Positions 42,207 through 53,160 of a stretch of DNA of 64,000 bases are shown one piece after another. The translations under genes were made by a program, and so were the position numbers. The DNA comes from Gammaproteobacteria bacterium (GTDB taxonomy: Bacteria; Pseudomonadota; Gammaproteobacteria; Pseudomonadales; Halieaceae): assembly GCA_030427085.1 (NCBI GenBank), contig JAUHXH010000002.1:1054001-1118000 (forward strand). Direction: 5' to 3'. Under the pieces are notes generated by a model. That model was not told the DNA's origin. It did not search any database and worked only from the letters and a program-made list of their open reading frames with translations. How positions within the stretch are numbered: position 1 is the first letter of the stretch; each line of letters starts with the position of its first letter.

Positions 42207-43570
42207 GTGGTGGCCCGCGCGATCAGATCCGACTGGATTTTGCCCAGGCGTTCACCGCTGAGGTCGTAGCTTTTGACCACCAGCACTGCCAGCAATGCGA
42301 AGCCGCCGGGAATGGCGGTTTGCAACAGGGCGATACCCGTAAGCGAGGCACCGCTTTGCGCTTCGTTGGCGGCATAGCCCAGCGCTGCGAGTACCCACAG
42401 CATTCCCGCCGAGCCAAGCGCACCGCCCAGCTTTTGCGAGAAGGTGGCGGCAGAGAAGGTCATGGCGGTGGCTCGCCGTCCGGTCTTCCATTCATTGTAG
42501 TCGGCGCTGTCGGCGTACATGGACCAGGTCAGGGGCGATTTGGGTCCGAGGGCCAGGCTGATCAGAATGTTGAGGGTGAACATCAACCAGATCATGTCCC
42601 GCGGCACGAAGTAAAACGCGATCGACAGTATCGCAACACAACCCATCAACCACGCCAGCAGCCGCGGTTTATCCAGGTATCGCGTCATGACCGGAGCCAA
42701 CAGTGCGCCAGCGGCATAGGCCACCATCTGCCAGAACAGGTAGTCCGGCAGCAGGTCGGGGCGCTCCACGTAGTAGTAAAAATAGTAGTAGGCCGAACCT
42801 GCCCGCAAGGTAATGGTCATCATGATGATCATTGCCAACGCGAACAGAATCAGCCAGGGTTTGTTGTGCAGCAGGTCGCGGATGTCCTGCAGGGGCGGGC
42901 TTTTCTGTTCCGGCGGCGGCGCGATGCGCTCCCGGGTAGACAGGAAGGTCACACCAAAAATCACCATTGCCAGGGCGCCGTACAGGGCCATGGTCAGTTG
43001 CCAACCGCGTTCGGCGTCGCCCGCACCCAGGTAGTCCACCAGCGGCAGCGTGTACTTGTTGGCCAGTGCGCCACAGCTGAAGGCGAACAGAAAACGAATG
43101 CTGATCAGTGAGGTGCGATCCTGCGAGTTGGCAGTCATCACGCCAGAGAGTGAGGAGTAGGGCGTGCTCAACACCGTGTAGAGCATCATCATCAGGGTGT
43201 AGGTGCAGTAAGCCCACACCAGTTTGCCACCGGGACCGAAGTCCGGCGTGGTAAAGGTCAGTACCGCCGCACCGGCCATGGGCAGGCCGGCGAACAACAG
43301 GTAAGGGCGAAACTTGCCGAAACGGGTTTGGGTGCGATCCGCCACGGCCCCCATCAGGGGGTCGGTGCAGGCATCCACAATTTTCGTGGTGAACAGCATT
43401 GTGCCAGCCGCCGCAGCGGAGAGGCCGAACACTTCGGTGTAGAAGGCCGCGAGAAAGGAGCCGATAACCGTCCAGTACAAGTTAAACCCGGCGTCGCCAA
43501 AGCCGTAGCCGAGTTTCTCGCCCAGTCCCAGCCGGGCCAGGCGAGCGTTGGCGGCGGGCGTTTCAGTCAC
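42203..43570 (-). CDS. GPH family glycoside:cation symporter
   Basis: A 455-residue MFS-type symporter of the glycoside-pentoside-hexuronide group, like MelB. The N-terminal [16 protein letters not shown] and the following [24 protein letters not shown] are its signature motifs. Twelve membrane segments are expected. The frame is open to 43624 but the GTG at 43570 gives the standard start and overlaps the cellobiose phosphorylase stop by eight bases. The gene after it suggests it imports an oxidised or neutral cellodisaccharide with Na+ or H+. Confidence 0.87.
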   Translation of the reverse strand: MTETPAANARLARLGLGEKLGYGFGDAGFNLYWTVIGSFLAAFYTEVFGLSAAAAGTMLFTTKIVDACTDPLMGAVADRTQTRFGKFRPYLLFAGLPMAGAAVLTFTTPDFGPGGKLVWAYCTYTLMMMLYTVLSTPYSSLSGVMTANSQDRTSLISIRFLFAFSCGALANKYTLPLVDYLGAGDAERGWQLTMALYGALAMVIFGVTFLSTRERIAPPPEQKSPPLQDIRDLLHNKPWLILFALAMIIMMTITLRAGSAYYYFYYYVERPDLLPDYLFWQMVAYAAGALLAPVMTRYLDKPRLLAWLMGCVAILSIAFYFVPRDMIWLMFTLNILISLALGPKSPLTWSMYADSADYNEWKTGRRATAMTFSAATFSQKLGGALGSAGMLWVLAALGYAANEAQSGASLTGIALLQTAIPGGFALLAVLVVKSYDLSGERLGKIQSDLIARATT

Positions 43571-46034
43571 TATGGCCCAACTCAACCACGATTTCACACT
43601 GCGAGCCACACGCGGCAGGGGCAACCGTTGTCGACGACCAGACCTCGCCGTTCACTGTGATACTGCGCACGCCCTTGCTCACACCCTCGGGGTTGCGAAT
43701 CTCGATGTTGAAATTCACGCCACGGAACACACGCTGCACACGGAAGCTGCGCCAGTGGGAGGGAATACAGGGGTCAATCTGCAGGCCGTCATAATGGGGT
43801 TTGATGCCGAGAATGTGTTCAGTGATGGCGTGGTAATTCCAAGCCGCCGTGCCCGTTAGCCAGGAGTTCTTCGCTTCGCCGGGCCGGGCTGCTTCCTTGC
43901 CGGCGACCATTTGGGCGTAGGCGTAGGGTTCGGTTTTGCGCAGTTCCACGTGGGACTGCATCGCCGGGGCGAGCTTGCAGTAGTACTCGTAGGCGCGATC
44001 GCCGCGGCCGATCACCGTTTCGGCGATCATGATCCAGGGGTTGTTGTGGCAGAAGATACCGCCGTTTTCCTTATAACCGGGAGGATAGGTGGATATCTCG
44101 CCGTACTCTGGATAGTAGCGACTGAACGCGGGGGCGTTGAGGACCATCCCGTAAGGCGTGTCGAGGTGGGCACGTGCCGCGTCCAGCGCTTGCGTGACCT
44201 TGCCGTCGTCCAGCCCGATGCCGGCCATGCCACAAAAGCCCTGGGATTCGATGAAGATCTTGCCTTCCTCGTTGGCACAACTGCCCACCGGTTTGCCCTG
44301 GGCATCGTAGGCGCGCAGGAACCACTCTCCGTCCCAGCCGTGTTGCTCCACGCACTCACTCATCTGTGTTGCCAGTTCGCGGGCGCGGGCGGCTTCATCG
44401 AGGTCGCCGTGGCGTTCACAGAGATCGGCGTACTGGCGTGCATACAACACGAAGGCACCGGCAATCATTAACGACTCTGCTACTTTGCCCTGACCATCGC
44501 CGGTGGTCTGGAAGGACTCGTTGGGGTCGGTGGAGAAGCAGTTCAGGTTAAGGCAGTCGTTCCAGTCCGCTCGGCCTATTAATGGCAAGCCGTGCGGGCC
44601 GCGATTATTGACCACATGGTCGATGGAGGCGCGCAGGTGGGCGAGCAGTGGGGCGCAGTGGGTGTCGTCGTTACCAAAGGGCACTGACTCATCCAGCAGA
44701 CTGAAGTCCCCCGTTTCCTTCACATAAGCGGCGGTGGAGGCGATTAACCACAGTGGGTCGTCATTGAAGTTGCCGCCGATGGCCGCGTTACCGCGCTTGG
44801 TAAGCGGTTGGTACTGGTGGAATACTGAACCGTCTTCGAACTGAGTGGCAGCGATATCCAGGATGCGCTCGCGGGCGCGTTCCGGTGCCAGATGCACGAA
44901 GCCCAGCAAGTCCTGGTTGGAATCCCTGAAGCCCATGCCGCGGCCGATGCCGGCCTCGAAGTAGGAGGCGCTGCGGGACAGGTTGAAGGTCACCATGCAT
45001 TGATACTGGTTCCAGGTGTTAACCATGCGGTCGAGCCGTGGGTCCTCTGACTCGATCTGGAAGCGGGACAGTAGCTCGTCCCAGTAAGCAGCCAGCGCAT
45101 TAAAAGCCGCTTCAACTTTTGCCACGGTGTCGTAGCGCTCGATCAAGGTCCGAGCCGGGGCTTTGGCGATGACATTCTTGTCGTCCCACTTGCCATCGGG
45201 ATTGACCTCGACATAACCCAGCAGGAAAACGAAATCACGTTCTTCCCCGGGGGCCAGTTCCACCTCAAGGCAGTGGGAGGCAATGGGCGCCCAACCGTTC
45301 GCAACGCTGTTGCCCGGCTCACCGCGGCGCACGACCTCGGGAGCATCGTAGCCCTCGTAGGGGCCGAGGAAACTGTCGCGACAAGTATCAAAGCCGCTGA
45401 GCGGGGCATTCACGTGGTAAAACGCGTAGTGATTGCGACGCTCCCGGTATTCCGTTTTGTGGAACAAAGTGGATCCGTCTACCTCTACTTCACCGGTGGA
45501 AAAGTTGCGCTGGAAGTTGGTGGCGTCATCTTCGGCGTTCCAGAGGCACCACTCCTGCAGGGAAAATAACTTAAAACGTTTTACATTTTCGGCGTCATTA
45601 CGCAGGCTGAGGTGCTGAATTTCCACCGTGTCGCCGATGGGCACGAACACCCGTAGCCCGCAGTGCAATCCATCTCGCTCGCTAGTGAACCGGGTGTAGC
45701 CCATACCGTGCCGGCACTCATAGCGATCAAGCGCAGTGCGGCAGGGTTTCCAGCCCGGATTCCAGGTAGTGCCGTCGGCCTCGCGAAGGTAGAAGTAGCG
45801 CCCACCATCGTCCATCGGCACGTTGTTGTATCGGTAGCGCGTCAGGCGGCGGAACTTGGCGTCACGGTAAAAGCTGTAGCCCCCCGCCGTGTTCGAGATC
45901 AGGGAGAAAAAATCTTCCGTGCCCAGGTAATTGATCCAGGGATAGGGCGTGGCGGGTTCGGTAATGACGTATTCCCGCTGGCTATCGTCAAAAAAGCCGT
46001 AGTCCTGCTCCAGTTCAGGGTGTGGGTTGGTCAT
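43563..46034 (-). CDS. Cellobiose phosphorylase (GH94)
   Basis: An 823-residue intracellular enzyme splitting cellobiose with phosphate to alpha-glucose 1-phosphate and glucose. The catalytic acid lies in [14 protein letters not shown] at D490, the position reported for the Cellulomonas enzyme from memory. [13 protein letters not shown] and the late [25 protein letters not shown] blocks are those of cellobiose phosphorylases. The start at ATG 46034 overlaps the SSS symporter gene by 20 bases. A TAAAACGTTT-type palindrome lies inside the coding sequence at residues about 150-156. Confidence 0.92.
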   Translation of the reverse strand: MTNPHPELEQDYGFFDDSQREYVITEPATPYPWINYLGTEDFFSLISNTAGGYSFYRDAKFRRLTRYRYNNVPMDDGGRYFYLREADGTTWNPGWKPCRTALDRYECRHGMGYTRFTSERDGLHCGLRVFVPIGDTVEIQHLSLRNDAENVKRFKLFSLQEWCLWNAEDDATNFQRNFSTGEVEVDGSTLFHKTEYRERRNHYAFYHVNAPLSGFDTCRDSFLGPYEGYDAPEVVRRGEPGNSVANGWAPIASHCLEVELAPGEERDFVFLLGYVEVNPDGKWDDKNVIAKAPARTLIERYDTVAKVEAAFNALAAYWDELLSRFQIESEDPRLDRMVNTWNQYQCMVTFNLSRSASYFEAGIGRGMGFRDSNQDLLGFVHLAPERARERILDIAATQFEDGSVFHQYQPLTKRGNAAIGGNFNDDPLWLIASTAAYVKETGDFSLLDESVPFGNDDTHCAPLLAHLRASIDHVVNNRGPHGLPLIGRADWNDCLNLNCFSTDPNESFQTTGDGQGKVAESLMIAGAFVLYARQYADLCERHGDLDEAARARELATQMSECVEQHGWDGEWFLRAYDAQGKPVGSCANEEGKIFIESQGFCGMAGIGLDDGKVTQALDAARAHLDTPYGMVLNAPAFSRYYPEYGEISTYPPGYKENGGIFCHNNPWIMIAETVIGRGDRAYEYYCKLAPAMQSHVELRKTEPYAYAQMVAGKEAARPGEAKNSWLTGTAAWNYHAITEHILGIKPHYDGLQIDPCIPSHWRSFRVQRVFRGVNFNIEIRNPEGVSKGVRSITVNGEVWSSTTVAPAACGSQCEIVVELGHSD
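45570..45585. promoter_or_regulatory. Intragenic copy of the CGTTT operator-like palindrome
   Basis: CTTAAAACGTTTTACA inside the cellobiose phosphorylase gene; its reverse complement shares TGTAAAACGTTT with the intergenic operators. It encodes NVKRFK, so it may be chance, or a site for looping or internal repression. Confidence 0.35.
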
Positions 46035-47934
46035 GAAGTCTCTCAAATCCGGTTGGTTGTAGGGTGGGTGATTCCACTGGCGCGGCCGGCAGGTTGCGGT
46101 ACCAGGTGCGGTAGAGCACCAGCGCAGCAACGCCGAAGCACAGGGCGGTTGTCGCCATGGCACCGTAGTCGCGAATCACCAGGAAAATAGGCAGTGCCAC
46201 CAGGCAGGTCTGGGCGACGATGCCCACGGCGACATTGAACATATCGCGTCCGAAATCACCATTGGCTTCAAAGTCGGGCGTTTCGGCCACCACCTGTTGG
46301 TGGACAGGCCCCCAGAAACCCCAGGGTCGCACAGTGCGATAGAAGGTCTTGAGCACGTCGATGTCGTCGGCCGGCGTCAGCAGGCTGGCGCCGATACACG
46401 CGACGCCGGAAAACAGCAGCAACAGTGGGAACAGGTACAGTGGCAGAATGTCCGAGGCAACACCCTCGATTACACCGTCGAACAGCGGCGGGAAGGCCAG
46501 GGCGCCAACGATACCGGCCGCCATGCCCCAGAAATAACCCATTCCGTTGAGGCGCCACCAGTACCACTTCAATACATTGGACACCACGTAGCCACCCCAC
46601 AGGCCTGCCACCAGCCACAGCAATACGCTGTTGATACTCTGCACAAACAGGCCGATGAAGATGCTCACCGCCACCACGCCCAGAGACACCAGATAGCTGG
46701 CGGACACCAGACGACGATCGCTGGCATTGGGGTTGATGTAGCGTTTGTAGATGTCATTAACCAGATACGCCGGTGCCGCGTTGACGGTGGCGGCGAAGGT
46801 CGACATAAATGCCGCCAGCAAGCCGGCGAGTAACAGGCCAAGCAAGCCTACTGGTACAAACTGGAGCATGGCCGAGGGCAGGATATTTTCAAAGTCCAGG
46901 CGGCCTCCGGAGATGAGGTCCAGTTCCTGGTAGTAGACGATGGCCAGTACGGCGAATCCGGCAATCATCAAATAGCGGATGGGCATCAGTACGATGGAGA
47001 CAAAGGCGCTCATCAACGCGGCCTCGCGCGGCGAACGTGTGGCCAGAATTTTCTGCATGTCGTAGTTGGGCGCCGGCCCCGCCATGCTGACCAGCACGCC
47101 CTTGAACAACATCAGCATGAATACGATGCTGAACAGGGAGTAACCGTCGGACACAATCTTCTCGTTCACTTCGGTGATGATGCCGCCCCAGTCCACATCC
47201 AGATGCCAGCCGAAGAAGGGGTTGGCCCAGCCTTCGGGGGTTGCCGCCGCCAACACCTCCGGTTGCACGTGCATCATGGCGATGGTGGCGATGGTAACGG
47301 CGGACACCGTCATAATGCTGAACTGCAGCACGTCGGCCCACACAATGCTGTACATGCCGCCGAGCAACACATAGAAGGTGGCGATGCTGGTGAAGAAGAT
47401 GCCGTACAGGTGAGGCACGTACTGCTCGGGCACTGAGAAAGGCACGAAGGTGGAAACGGTTTCCCAGGGGATGAAAATTTCCATGAACTTGCCTACACCA
47501 ATGAAGCCGTAGGCGAGGAAGCCAAGGACGCTCAGCAGCGCAAAGGCCACTACCACCCCGTGAGACAGGCGCGCACCCAGGTTGTCGCCGAAGCGGGTCT
47601 GAATCCATTCGGCGCCAGTCAGTACGTTGGAGCGGCGCAACCACATGGACAGGAAGACCGCGAGGAAGATCTGGTTGAACACCGGCCACAGCCAGGGGAT
47701 CCAGATGCTTTTCATGCCGTAGACAAAGCACAGGGTCACCAGCCACATGGTGCCGGAGATGTCGAACATGCCCGAGGCATTGGACAGGCCCAGCATGTAC
47801 CAGGGCAATTGCCGGCCGCCCTGGAAGTAGGCGCGCAGGTTCTGGCTGGCACGGCGGCGCAGGTAGAGGCCGATGGCAACGGTAGCCACCAGGTACAGTG
47901 CAATGATCAACAGGTCGATGGTCTGCAGGCGCAT
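46015..47934 (-). CDS. Sodium:solute symporter (SSS family), likely sugar uptake
   Basis: A 639-residue inner-membrane protein with about 14 hydrophobic segments. It has the SSS layout: [24 protein letters not shown] near the N-terminus, AEWIQTRFG and [28 protein letters not shown] later. ATG 47934 is preferred over the GTG at 47946 because a GGAG sits 11 bases ahead. First gene of the six-gene operon; the next gene is cellobiose phosphorylase, so cellobiose or cellodextrin uptake is inferred. An operator-like palindrome lies about 70 bases upstream. Confidence 0.87.
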   Translation of the reverse strand: MRLQTIDLLIIALYLVATVAIGLYLRRRASQNLRAYFQGGRQLPWYMLGLSNASGMFDISGTMWLVTLCFVYGMKSIWIPWLWPVFNQIFLAVFLSMWLRRSNVLTGAEWIQTRFGDNLGARLSHGVVVAFALLSVLGFLAYGFIGVGKFMEIFIPWETVSTFVPFSVPEQYVPHLYGIFFTSIATFYVLLGGMYSIVWADVLQFSIMTVSAVTIATIAMMHVQPEVLAAATPEGWANPFFGWHLDVDWGGIITEVNEKIVSDGYSLFSIVFMLMLFKGVLVSMAGPAPNYDMQKILATRSPREAALMSAFVSIVLMPIRYLMIAGFAVLAIVYYQELDLISGGRLDFENILPSAMLQFVPVGLLGLLLAGLLAAFMSTFAATVNAAPAYLVNDIYKRYINPNASDRRLVSASYLVSLGVVAVSIFIGLFVQSINSVLLWLVAGLWGGYVVSNVLKWYWWRLNGMGYFWGMAAGIVGALAFPPLFDGVIEGVASDILPLYLFPLLLLFSGVACIGASLLTPADDIDVLKTFYRTVRPWGFWGPVHQQVVAETPDFEANGDFGRDMFNVAVGIVAQTCLVALPIFLVIRDYGAMATTALCFGVAALVLYRTWYRNLPAAPVESPTLQPTGFERLHDQPTP

Positions 47935-48003
47935 GCCCGATTTCACTCCGTTATTATTCGAATCAGAGGGGCTATTGTGAGCTGCTTTGCGGCGCTCTGC
48001 CGC

Positions 48004-48019
48004 TGTAAAACGTTTAACA
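48004..48019. promoter_or_regulatory. LacI-type operator A
   Basis: TGTAAAACGTTTAACA is a 16-base palindrome with one mismatch and a central CG, typical of LacI-family sites. It is 70 bases upstream of the symporter start, so it probably controls the minus-strand operon. Confidence 0.7.
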
Positions 48020-48228
48020 TTAAAACAGAGAGAAATCCGCCTTGCAAGCGAATAGGGCCAAATTAATCCAGGGCGATCCCTGTGCGTCGGAGAGCTCGGC
48101 TAATCCTTAATCGGTATAAGCGGCCTGGTGTGTTATCGCCAAATGGTTGATAGAAATATTTTCTGTATTAAAAACAACGGGATATATGGCGTCGTGGCGA
48201 TATTTTGAATTGCAGGGGTGAAAAGTGG

Positions 48229-48257
48229 TTGACATCGGCTTTCGACAAGAGAATGAT
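48229..48257 (+). promoter_or_regulatory. Candidate sigma-70 promoter for the TonB-dependent receptor
   Basis: TTGACA (48229-48234), 17 bases, then AATGAT (48252-48257, four of six consensus bases). Operator B overlaps its last base, as expected for repression. The leader would be about 250 bases, which is long. Confidence 0.4.
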
Positions 48258-48272
48258 GTAAAACGTTTAATA
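48257..48272. promoter_or_regulatory. LacI-type operator B
   Basis: TGTAAAACGTTTAATA, sharing TGTAAAACGTTTA with operators A and C. It lies midway in the divergent region at the edge of a candidate promoter. Confidence 0.68.
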
Positions 48273-48425
48273 CAAAAAGCGGTTCCGTCTCGCACGGAGC
48301 TCGACCCGGCAAAGCAGGTGTTTCATCGCATCGGTTGAGCCGGTAGCATCCACCAGGATGCTCAAAGTAATCAGTCGGGAGCTGGTTGCGGGTGTCGGGT
48401 AAGGCCGCTTTTGTATGGCCGGCAA

Positions 48426-48441
48426 TGTAAAACGTTTAGTG
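48426..48441. promoter_or_regulatory. LacI-type operator C
   Basis: TGTAAAACGTTTAGTG, 74 bases upstream of the receptor start, so suited to control it. Confidence 0.66.
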
Positions 48442-48514
48442 CCGAGTCAGGCGCCAGCGCAGCACGAACCGGACAGGGATTTCAGATAACAGCAACTCCT
48501 TGAGAGGTATAATA

Positions 48515-51490
48515 ATGAAACGCAACGCCCCCAACTTCCAACGCAGTCTACTGGCGAGCAGTATTGCCTCTTGCCTGGTTGCCGTCGCTAGCAGCGCGGT
48601 GGCACAGGATGCTGCGAGCAACAGCGACTCGATGATGCTCGAAGAAGTCATTGTGACAGGCCATCGCCTGGCGCAGGCTTCGGCGATCAATCTGAAACGC
48701 GATTCGGATAATGTCATGGACGGTATCGTCGCCGACGATATCGGTAAGCTGCCTGACGTTACCATTGCCGATTCACTACAGCGTATCCCCGGTGTGCAGA
48801 TTACCCGCTCTGCAGGTGAGGGCGACGAGGTCAGCATTCGCGGCTTGCCGCAGGTGATTACCCAGATGAACGGCGAGGTTTACCTGGCGGCTGGTTCCAT
48901 CACCAAAACCCAGCCCTCCATGTCGGACATTCCCTCCCAGTTGTTCAAGGGTGCTGATGTCTACAAGTCTTCTACGGCTAACATGGCAACGGCGGGTATC
49001 ACCGGCACCATCAATCTGAAAACCCGGCGTCCTTTCGACTTCGACGAGGGCATGTCTTTTGCCGCCAATGCCGAAGCACAACGCGGCATGGAAACGGAAG
49101 AGACCGATCCCGCCGGCAGCGCCCTGTTCAACTGGCGCAACGATCGCATGGGCGTGATGCTGAGCGGTGCTTACGCCAATCCGAACCTGGCCAACTACTA
49201 CAACGGTTTTAACACCGGCGAACCCTCCGGCGATGCCTCCTGGGTAAATGGTGTTAACGATTGGGGTCCTTCGGCTGGTTTCCCCGATACTAACGCCATC
49301 GCACCTCAGGGTGTGGTTGCCTGGAACCAGGTGACTGAGCGTGAACGTATCGGTTTGAACGCGGCCTTCCAGGCGGATTTGGGTGAAGGCTTTGAAGTGG
49401 TCGCGGAGGTCTTCCACACCGAGCAGGAAGAGTACAACCGCAAGGTGGGCATGAGCGCTACCAACAAGTGGCAGGGGCTCGACTACTTCACCGGCACCAA
49501 GGTTACTCGCACCGGTGATTTCACCGATCAGGAGTGGGTAGCGATCCAGGAAATGGACATCGCCGCTCGCCGCGTTAAATCCTTCACCCAGAACGACAGC
49601 TTTAATCGCGACTCCACCAACTTCAACCTGGAGTTGAATTACGATGACGGTGGCAAGCTCACCGGTGGCGTGCGCTATGTCAGTGGTTCCGCCAGTGAGG
49701 AAAAACGCCACGGTTACAACGAAGGTGACATGACCGATGGCACTGCCACCGGGCTGAACCCTTTCTACCCGGCAGAATTCTGTAACGGCGCGCCGGCAGC
49801 CGGCGACCAGGGTGGATGTTTCCTCTCGCCCAATCCACTGGGTTACACCGAAATCCCTCACCTGACCTACAACACCGAGGGCTCGCATCCGCGCTGGAGC
49901 GGCTTCGATAACCAGGTAGTTGGCGGGCTCGGAGCGGGTGCCACGCTGCGCGATTACATGAGTAACCTCGACAGCTACAACATCGGCGCCTTCTCGTCCG
50001 AGAACAACTGGGACAAGGAAGCCGATCTGGATGTATTCCGTGTGGACGGCAGTTACGAATTTGACGAGGGCGGTTTCTTCACCAGCGTCGATGTAGGTAT
50101 TCGCAGCGCCCGCAACCAGGTCTCCGAAGAGCGCTACCACCTGTTCTCACCCTTCTATGACGAGGGCTGTCAGGCGCAGTGGAAAGCCACCGACGTGGTG
50201 CTGAACACAGGTGCCTGTACTGCCGGCGAATTGGTCAATGGCGAATTCCAGGGTTACACGGTGCTGCCGCCCACGCGCCTGGATCAGTTCAACAACGTCA
50301 GCTTCGTTGAAGACTTCGGTCCTGTGCAAGGTGTGCCTGGTGTATGGGCCGTTGACCCCTCGGATTACGATGATCCGGAGGCATTCCACAATGAAGTATT
50401 CGGCTCCACCACCAAGGCAATTATTCCCGGCACCTCTTACGACATCGAGCGCCGCGTAAATACCTACTATCTGCAGGGTAACTTCGAGTACGGCATCATG
50501 CGCGGTAACGTTGGCCTGCGCGTGCAGGACTGGGAGTTGACCATCAAGCAGAACGTGGCCGGCGCGGGTATCCCCTACGGCAACACCAACGTGGATGATG
50601 GCGATGTTGTCACCAAAACGGATGATGTCGAATATCTGCCCGCGATTAACTTGTCTTTCGAGCTCACCGAAGACCTGATTCTGCGCGCAGCGTATACCAA
50701 GAACTCGGTGCCTCTGGATTTGAACCTGTGGGGTGATGGCCTCGCCATCCAGACATCACTGGATCAGGATCTGGGCTTCTTCGTGGTCAACCAGGCGTCC
50801 CTGGGTGGTAACCCGGACCTCGACCCCTGGCGTTCCGACAACTGGGACCTGTCGCTGGAGTGGTACTACGGTGACGCGAGTATGTTGAGCGCGGCGCTGT
50901 TCTACGTGGACGTGGAGAGCTTTGTGCAGGCCGGTACCATTCCCATGCAGTTCGCTGACCCGGACGGCGTGATCCGCCGCACCATCAACGTGGACACCAA
51001 CGTGCAAGGTGAAGGCGGTACTATCGAAGGGGTTGAGTTGGCCGCGCGACTGGCGCTCAGCGACTTTGTCAGTGACGGCTTCTTCAGCGGTTTCGGCATC
51101 GATGCCAACTACACCTACTCGCCGAGCGAGCAGGAGCAGCTGGACATTGGCGGCGACAAACTCCCCTTCCCGGAAAACTCGGAAGACCAGCTCAACGCCG
51201 TACTGTGGTATGAGAATGGCCCCTTCCAGGCGCGACTGGCGTACAACTACCGTTCCAAGCGTCTCGCTGAAACTGGCCGGACTTCGGGCAACCTGACCGT
51301 GTGGCAGGACGATATCGACTATGTCGATGTGCAAGCCAGCTACGCGATCAACGACCAGTTCGTGGTCTACGTGTCGGGTACCAACATCACCGAGTCCTAC
51401 GAAGAGTACTACATGGAGTGGGAAGACCAGTACGCCTTCCAGAACTACTACGAAGCACGCTACGCACTCGGACTTCGTATGAAGTTCTAG
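48515..51490 (+). CDS. TonB-dependent receptor
   Basis: A 991-residue outer-membrane receptor for active uptake of a large ligand, driven by TonB/ExbBD. Residues 1-34 form a signal peptide ending in AVAQ. EEVIVTGHR near residue 46 resembles the start of the plug; TIADSLQRIPGVQITR and EVSIRGLPQ are the standard plug motifs, and the barrel ends in YALGLRMKF with terminal phenylalanine. ATG 48515 has GAGAGG seven bases upstream. It is divergent from the cellobiose operon and followed by two halogenase genes. The ligand is likely a cello-oligosaccharide or derivative, by context. Confidence 0.93.
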   Translation: MKRNAPNFQRSLLASSIASCLVAVASSAVAQDAASNSDSMMLEEVIVTGHRLAQASAINLKRDSDNVMDGIVADDIGKLPDVTIADSLQRIPGVQITRSAGEGDEVSIRGLPQVITQMNGEVYLAAGSITKTQPSMSDIPSQLFKGADVYKSSTANMATAGITGTINLKTRRPFDFDEGMSFAANAEAQRGMETEETDPAGSALFNWRNDRMGVMLSGAYANPNLANYYNGFNTGEPSGDASWVNGVNDWGPSAGFPDTNAIAPQGVVAWNQVTERERIGLNAAFQADLGEGFEVVAEVFHTEQEEYNRKVGMSATNKWQGLDYFTGTKVTRTGDFTDQEWVAIQEMDIAARRVKSFTQNDSFNRDSTNFNLELNYDDGGKLTGGVRYVSGSASEEKRHGYNEGDMTDGTATGLNPFYPAEFCNGAPAAGDQGGCFLSPNPLGYTEIPHLTYNTEGSHPRWSGFDNQVVGGLGAGATLRDYMSNLDSYNIGAFSSENNWDKEADLDVFRVDGSYEFDEGGFFTSVDVGIRSARNQVSEERYHLFSPFYDEGCQAQWKATDVVLNTGACTAGELVNGEFQGYTVLPPTRLDQFNNVSFVEDFGPVQGVPGVWAVDPSDYDDPEAFHNEVFGSTTKAIIPGTSYDIERRVNTYYLQGNFEYGIMRGNVGLRVQDWELTIKQNVAGAGIPYGNTNVDDGDVVTKTDDVEYLPAINLSFELTEDLILRAAYTKNSVPLDLNLWGDGLAIQTSLDQDLGFFVVNQASLGGNPDLDPWRSDNWDLSLEWYYGDASMLSAALFYVDVESFVQAGTIPMQFADPDGVIRRTINVDTNVQGEGGTIEGVELAARLALSDFVSDGFFSGFGIDANYTYSPSEQEQLDIGGDKLPFPENSEDQLNAVLWYENGPFQARLAYNYRSKRLAETGRTSGNLTVWQDDIDYVDVQASYAINDQFVVYVSGTNITESYEEYYMEWEDQYAFQNYYEARYALGLRMKF

Positions 51491-51553
51491 GTAACCAGAC
51501 CCCTAGCGGGCAGCGGGGGCTGGTTTTGCGGTGAACCGGTTTCCCTGGCTCTT

Positions 51554-51586
51554 GCCGTGGCGGCATCAACCCGCCACGGCTTTTTT
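51554..51586 (+). terminator. Rho-independent terminator after the receptor gene
   Basis: GCCGTGGCG and CGCCACGGC form a nine-pair stem with a nine-base loop, followed by six T. It separates the receptor from the halogenase genes unless read through. Confidence 0.85.
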
Positions 51587-51651
51587 GTATTCAGGAGCCG
51601 GGGGTTTATGCTGGTCACCAGTTAGCGTGAATACATTTTTGTGAGGCGCCA

Positions 51652-53160
51652 TTGAATAATAGTGCGATAGAGCGCTTGGTCATTGTTGGGGGCGGCACCG
51701 CGGGCTGGATGACAGCGGCCAGTCTGGCCAGTCATTTCAGTAAAACGCCCATGGCCATTACGCTGGTGGAGTCCTCCGCCATCGGTACGATCGGCGTTGG
51801 GGAAGCGACGATTCCCTCGATAAGACGCTTCTACGGGGCGTTGGGATTGAAAGATGCCGAGGTGCTGAAGCGCACCCAGGCCACCGCCAAGTTGGCGATC
51901 CAGTTTGACGGCTGGCGAGAGTCGGGCCATAGTTTTTTCCATCCCTTCGGTGTGTACGGGCAGGATGTGCGGCAGGTTGGCTTTCATCACTACTGGCTGC
52001 GCATGCACCGCGAGGGTCTGGCGGGCGACATCGGTGACTACTCCCTCGCCGTCGCGTTGGCCCAGTCCGGCAAGTTCACGCCGCCGGCGCCCAATCCCCC
52101 TACGCCCTTGTCGGTGTTCGATTGGGCGCTGCACTTCGATGCCAGCCTGTTTGCCGCGTTGATGAAAGACACGGCGCTGTCACTGGGCGTTGAGGCAGTG
52201 GATGCGCGTATTGATTCGGTGCGCTGCCGCGAACCCGATGGCTTCATTTCGGAGCTTGTGCTCGATAGCGGTAAGGTCGTCGCCGGCGACTTGTTTATCG
52301 ACTGCTCTGGCTTTCGTGGCCTGTTGATTGAAGGTGCGCTGCAAACGGGCTTCGACGATTGGGGCGAGTGGTTGCACTGCGACCGGGCGGTTGCCCTCCA
52401 GAGCGAACTCGACGATCCGGAGGTTTTGCCACCCTATACCCGATCGATAGCCCACAGCGCGGGTTGGCAGTGGAAGATTCCCCTGCAGCACCGGCAGGGC
52501 AACGGTTATGTTTACAGCAGCCAGTTCATCAGCGATGACGAGGCGCTGGCGACCCTGCGGGAAAATGTTGCCGGCGCGCCGCGTACCGAGCCCAATATTA
52601 TTCCCTTCAGGCCCGGCCGACGTCGCCAGGCGTGGCGGAAAAACTGTATTGCAGTCGGCCTGGCCGCGGGTTTTCTGGAACCGCTGGAAAGCACCAGCAT
52701 CGCCCTCATCGAAACGGCCATCGACAAAATCAAACTGCTGTTCCCCGACAAAAATTGCGTTGCACCGTTGGTGGATGAGTTCAATGACATGACTGCGCTG
52801 GAGTACGAGCGCGTACGGGATTTCATCATCCTGCATTACAAGTTGAACGGGCGCTCGGAGCCGTTCTGGCAGCGCTGTCGCGACAGCGCCGTACCAGACA
52901 CACTTCAGCACAAGATGGATCTGTTTCGTGAGCGCGGCCACCTGGTGAAATACCGCTGGGAGATATTTCAAAATGCGAGCTGGGTTGCGCTCTACATGGG
53001 CTTGGGCTTGTTACCGGCGCGGTATGATCCCGCCACCGAATATTTCGACACTGACTACCTGAAAAAAGCCTTCGCGCAAATGCGGCAGTCCCTGGGTGAG
53101 GCCGCTGCCGCGGCACCAGCACATGCCGCGTTTCTGGCTCAGGAGGGAATAAGAACATGA
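51652..53160 (+). CDS. Flavin-dependent halogenase (tryptophan-halogenase family) 1
   Basis: A 502-residue FAD-dependent halogenase-like protein starting at TTG with GAGG ten bases upstream. GGGTAGW (13-19) is the FAD loop, GVGEATIPS (48-56) the family signature, and lysine K80 is at the position of the catalytic lysine. The WxWxIP motif is WQWKIP (272-277), which keeps these enzymes from acting as monooxygenases. LEPLESTS (342-349) carries the conserved glutamate. All key residues are intact. The substrate is unknown; members near TonB receptors are not necessarily tryptophan-specific. It overlaps halogenase 2 by four bases. Confidence 0.9.
   Translation: MNNSAIERLVIVGGGTAGWMTAASLASHFSKTPMAITLVESSAIGTIGVGEATIPSIRRFYGALGLKDAEVLKRTQATAKLAIQFDGWRESGHSFFHPFGVYGQDVRQVGFHHYWLRMHREGLAGDIGDYSLAVALAQSGKFTPPAPNPPTPLSVFDWALHFDASLFAALMKDTALSLGVEAVDARIDSVRCREPDGFISELVLDSGKVVAGDLFIDCSGFRGLLIEGALQTGFDDWGEWLHCDRAVALQSELDDPEVLPPYTRSIAHSAGWQWKIPLQHRQGNGYVYSSQFISDDEALATLRENVAGAPRTEPNIIPFRPGRRRQAWRKNCIAVGLAAGFLEPLESTSIALIETAIDKIKLLFPDKNCVAPLVDEFNDMTALEYERVRDFIILHYKLNGRSEPFWQRCRDSAVPDTLQHKMDLFRERGHLVKYRWEIFQNASWVALYMGLGLLPARYDPATEYFDTDYLKKAFAQMRQSLGEAAAAAPAHAAFLAQEGIRT

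Larger units (their letters stand above)
47935..48514. promoter_or_regulatory. Divergent control region of the cellobiose locus
   Basis: 580 bases with no gene, between the symporter operon (minus) and the TonB-dependent receptor (plus). It holds three palindromes with core TAAAACGTTTA, the only strong regulatory signals seen. AT-rich around 48120-48290. A strong -35 box (TTGACA) lies at 48229-48234. Confidence 0.7.

Noticed and set aside
48776-50140. 454-codon minus-strand frame inside the receptor
   Set aside because: Antisense shadow of a clear TonB-dependent receptor; valine/glycine-rich with no motif.
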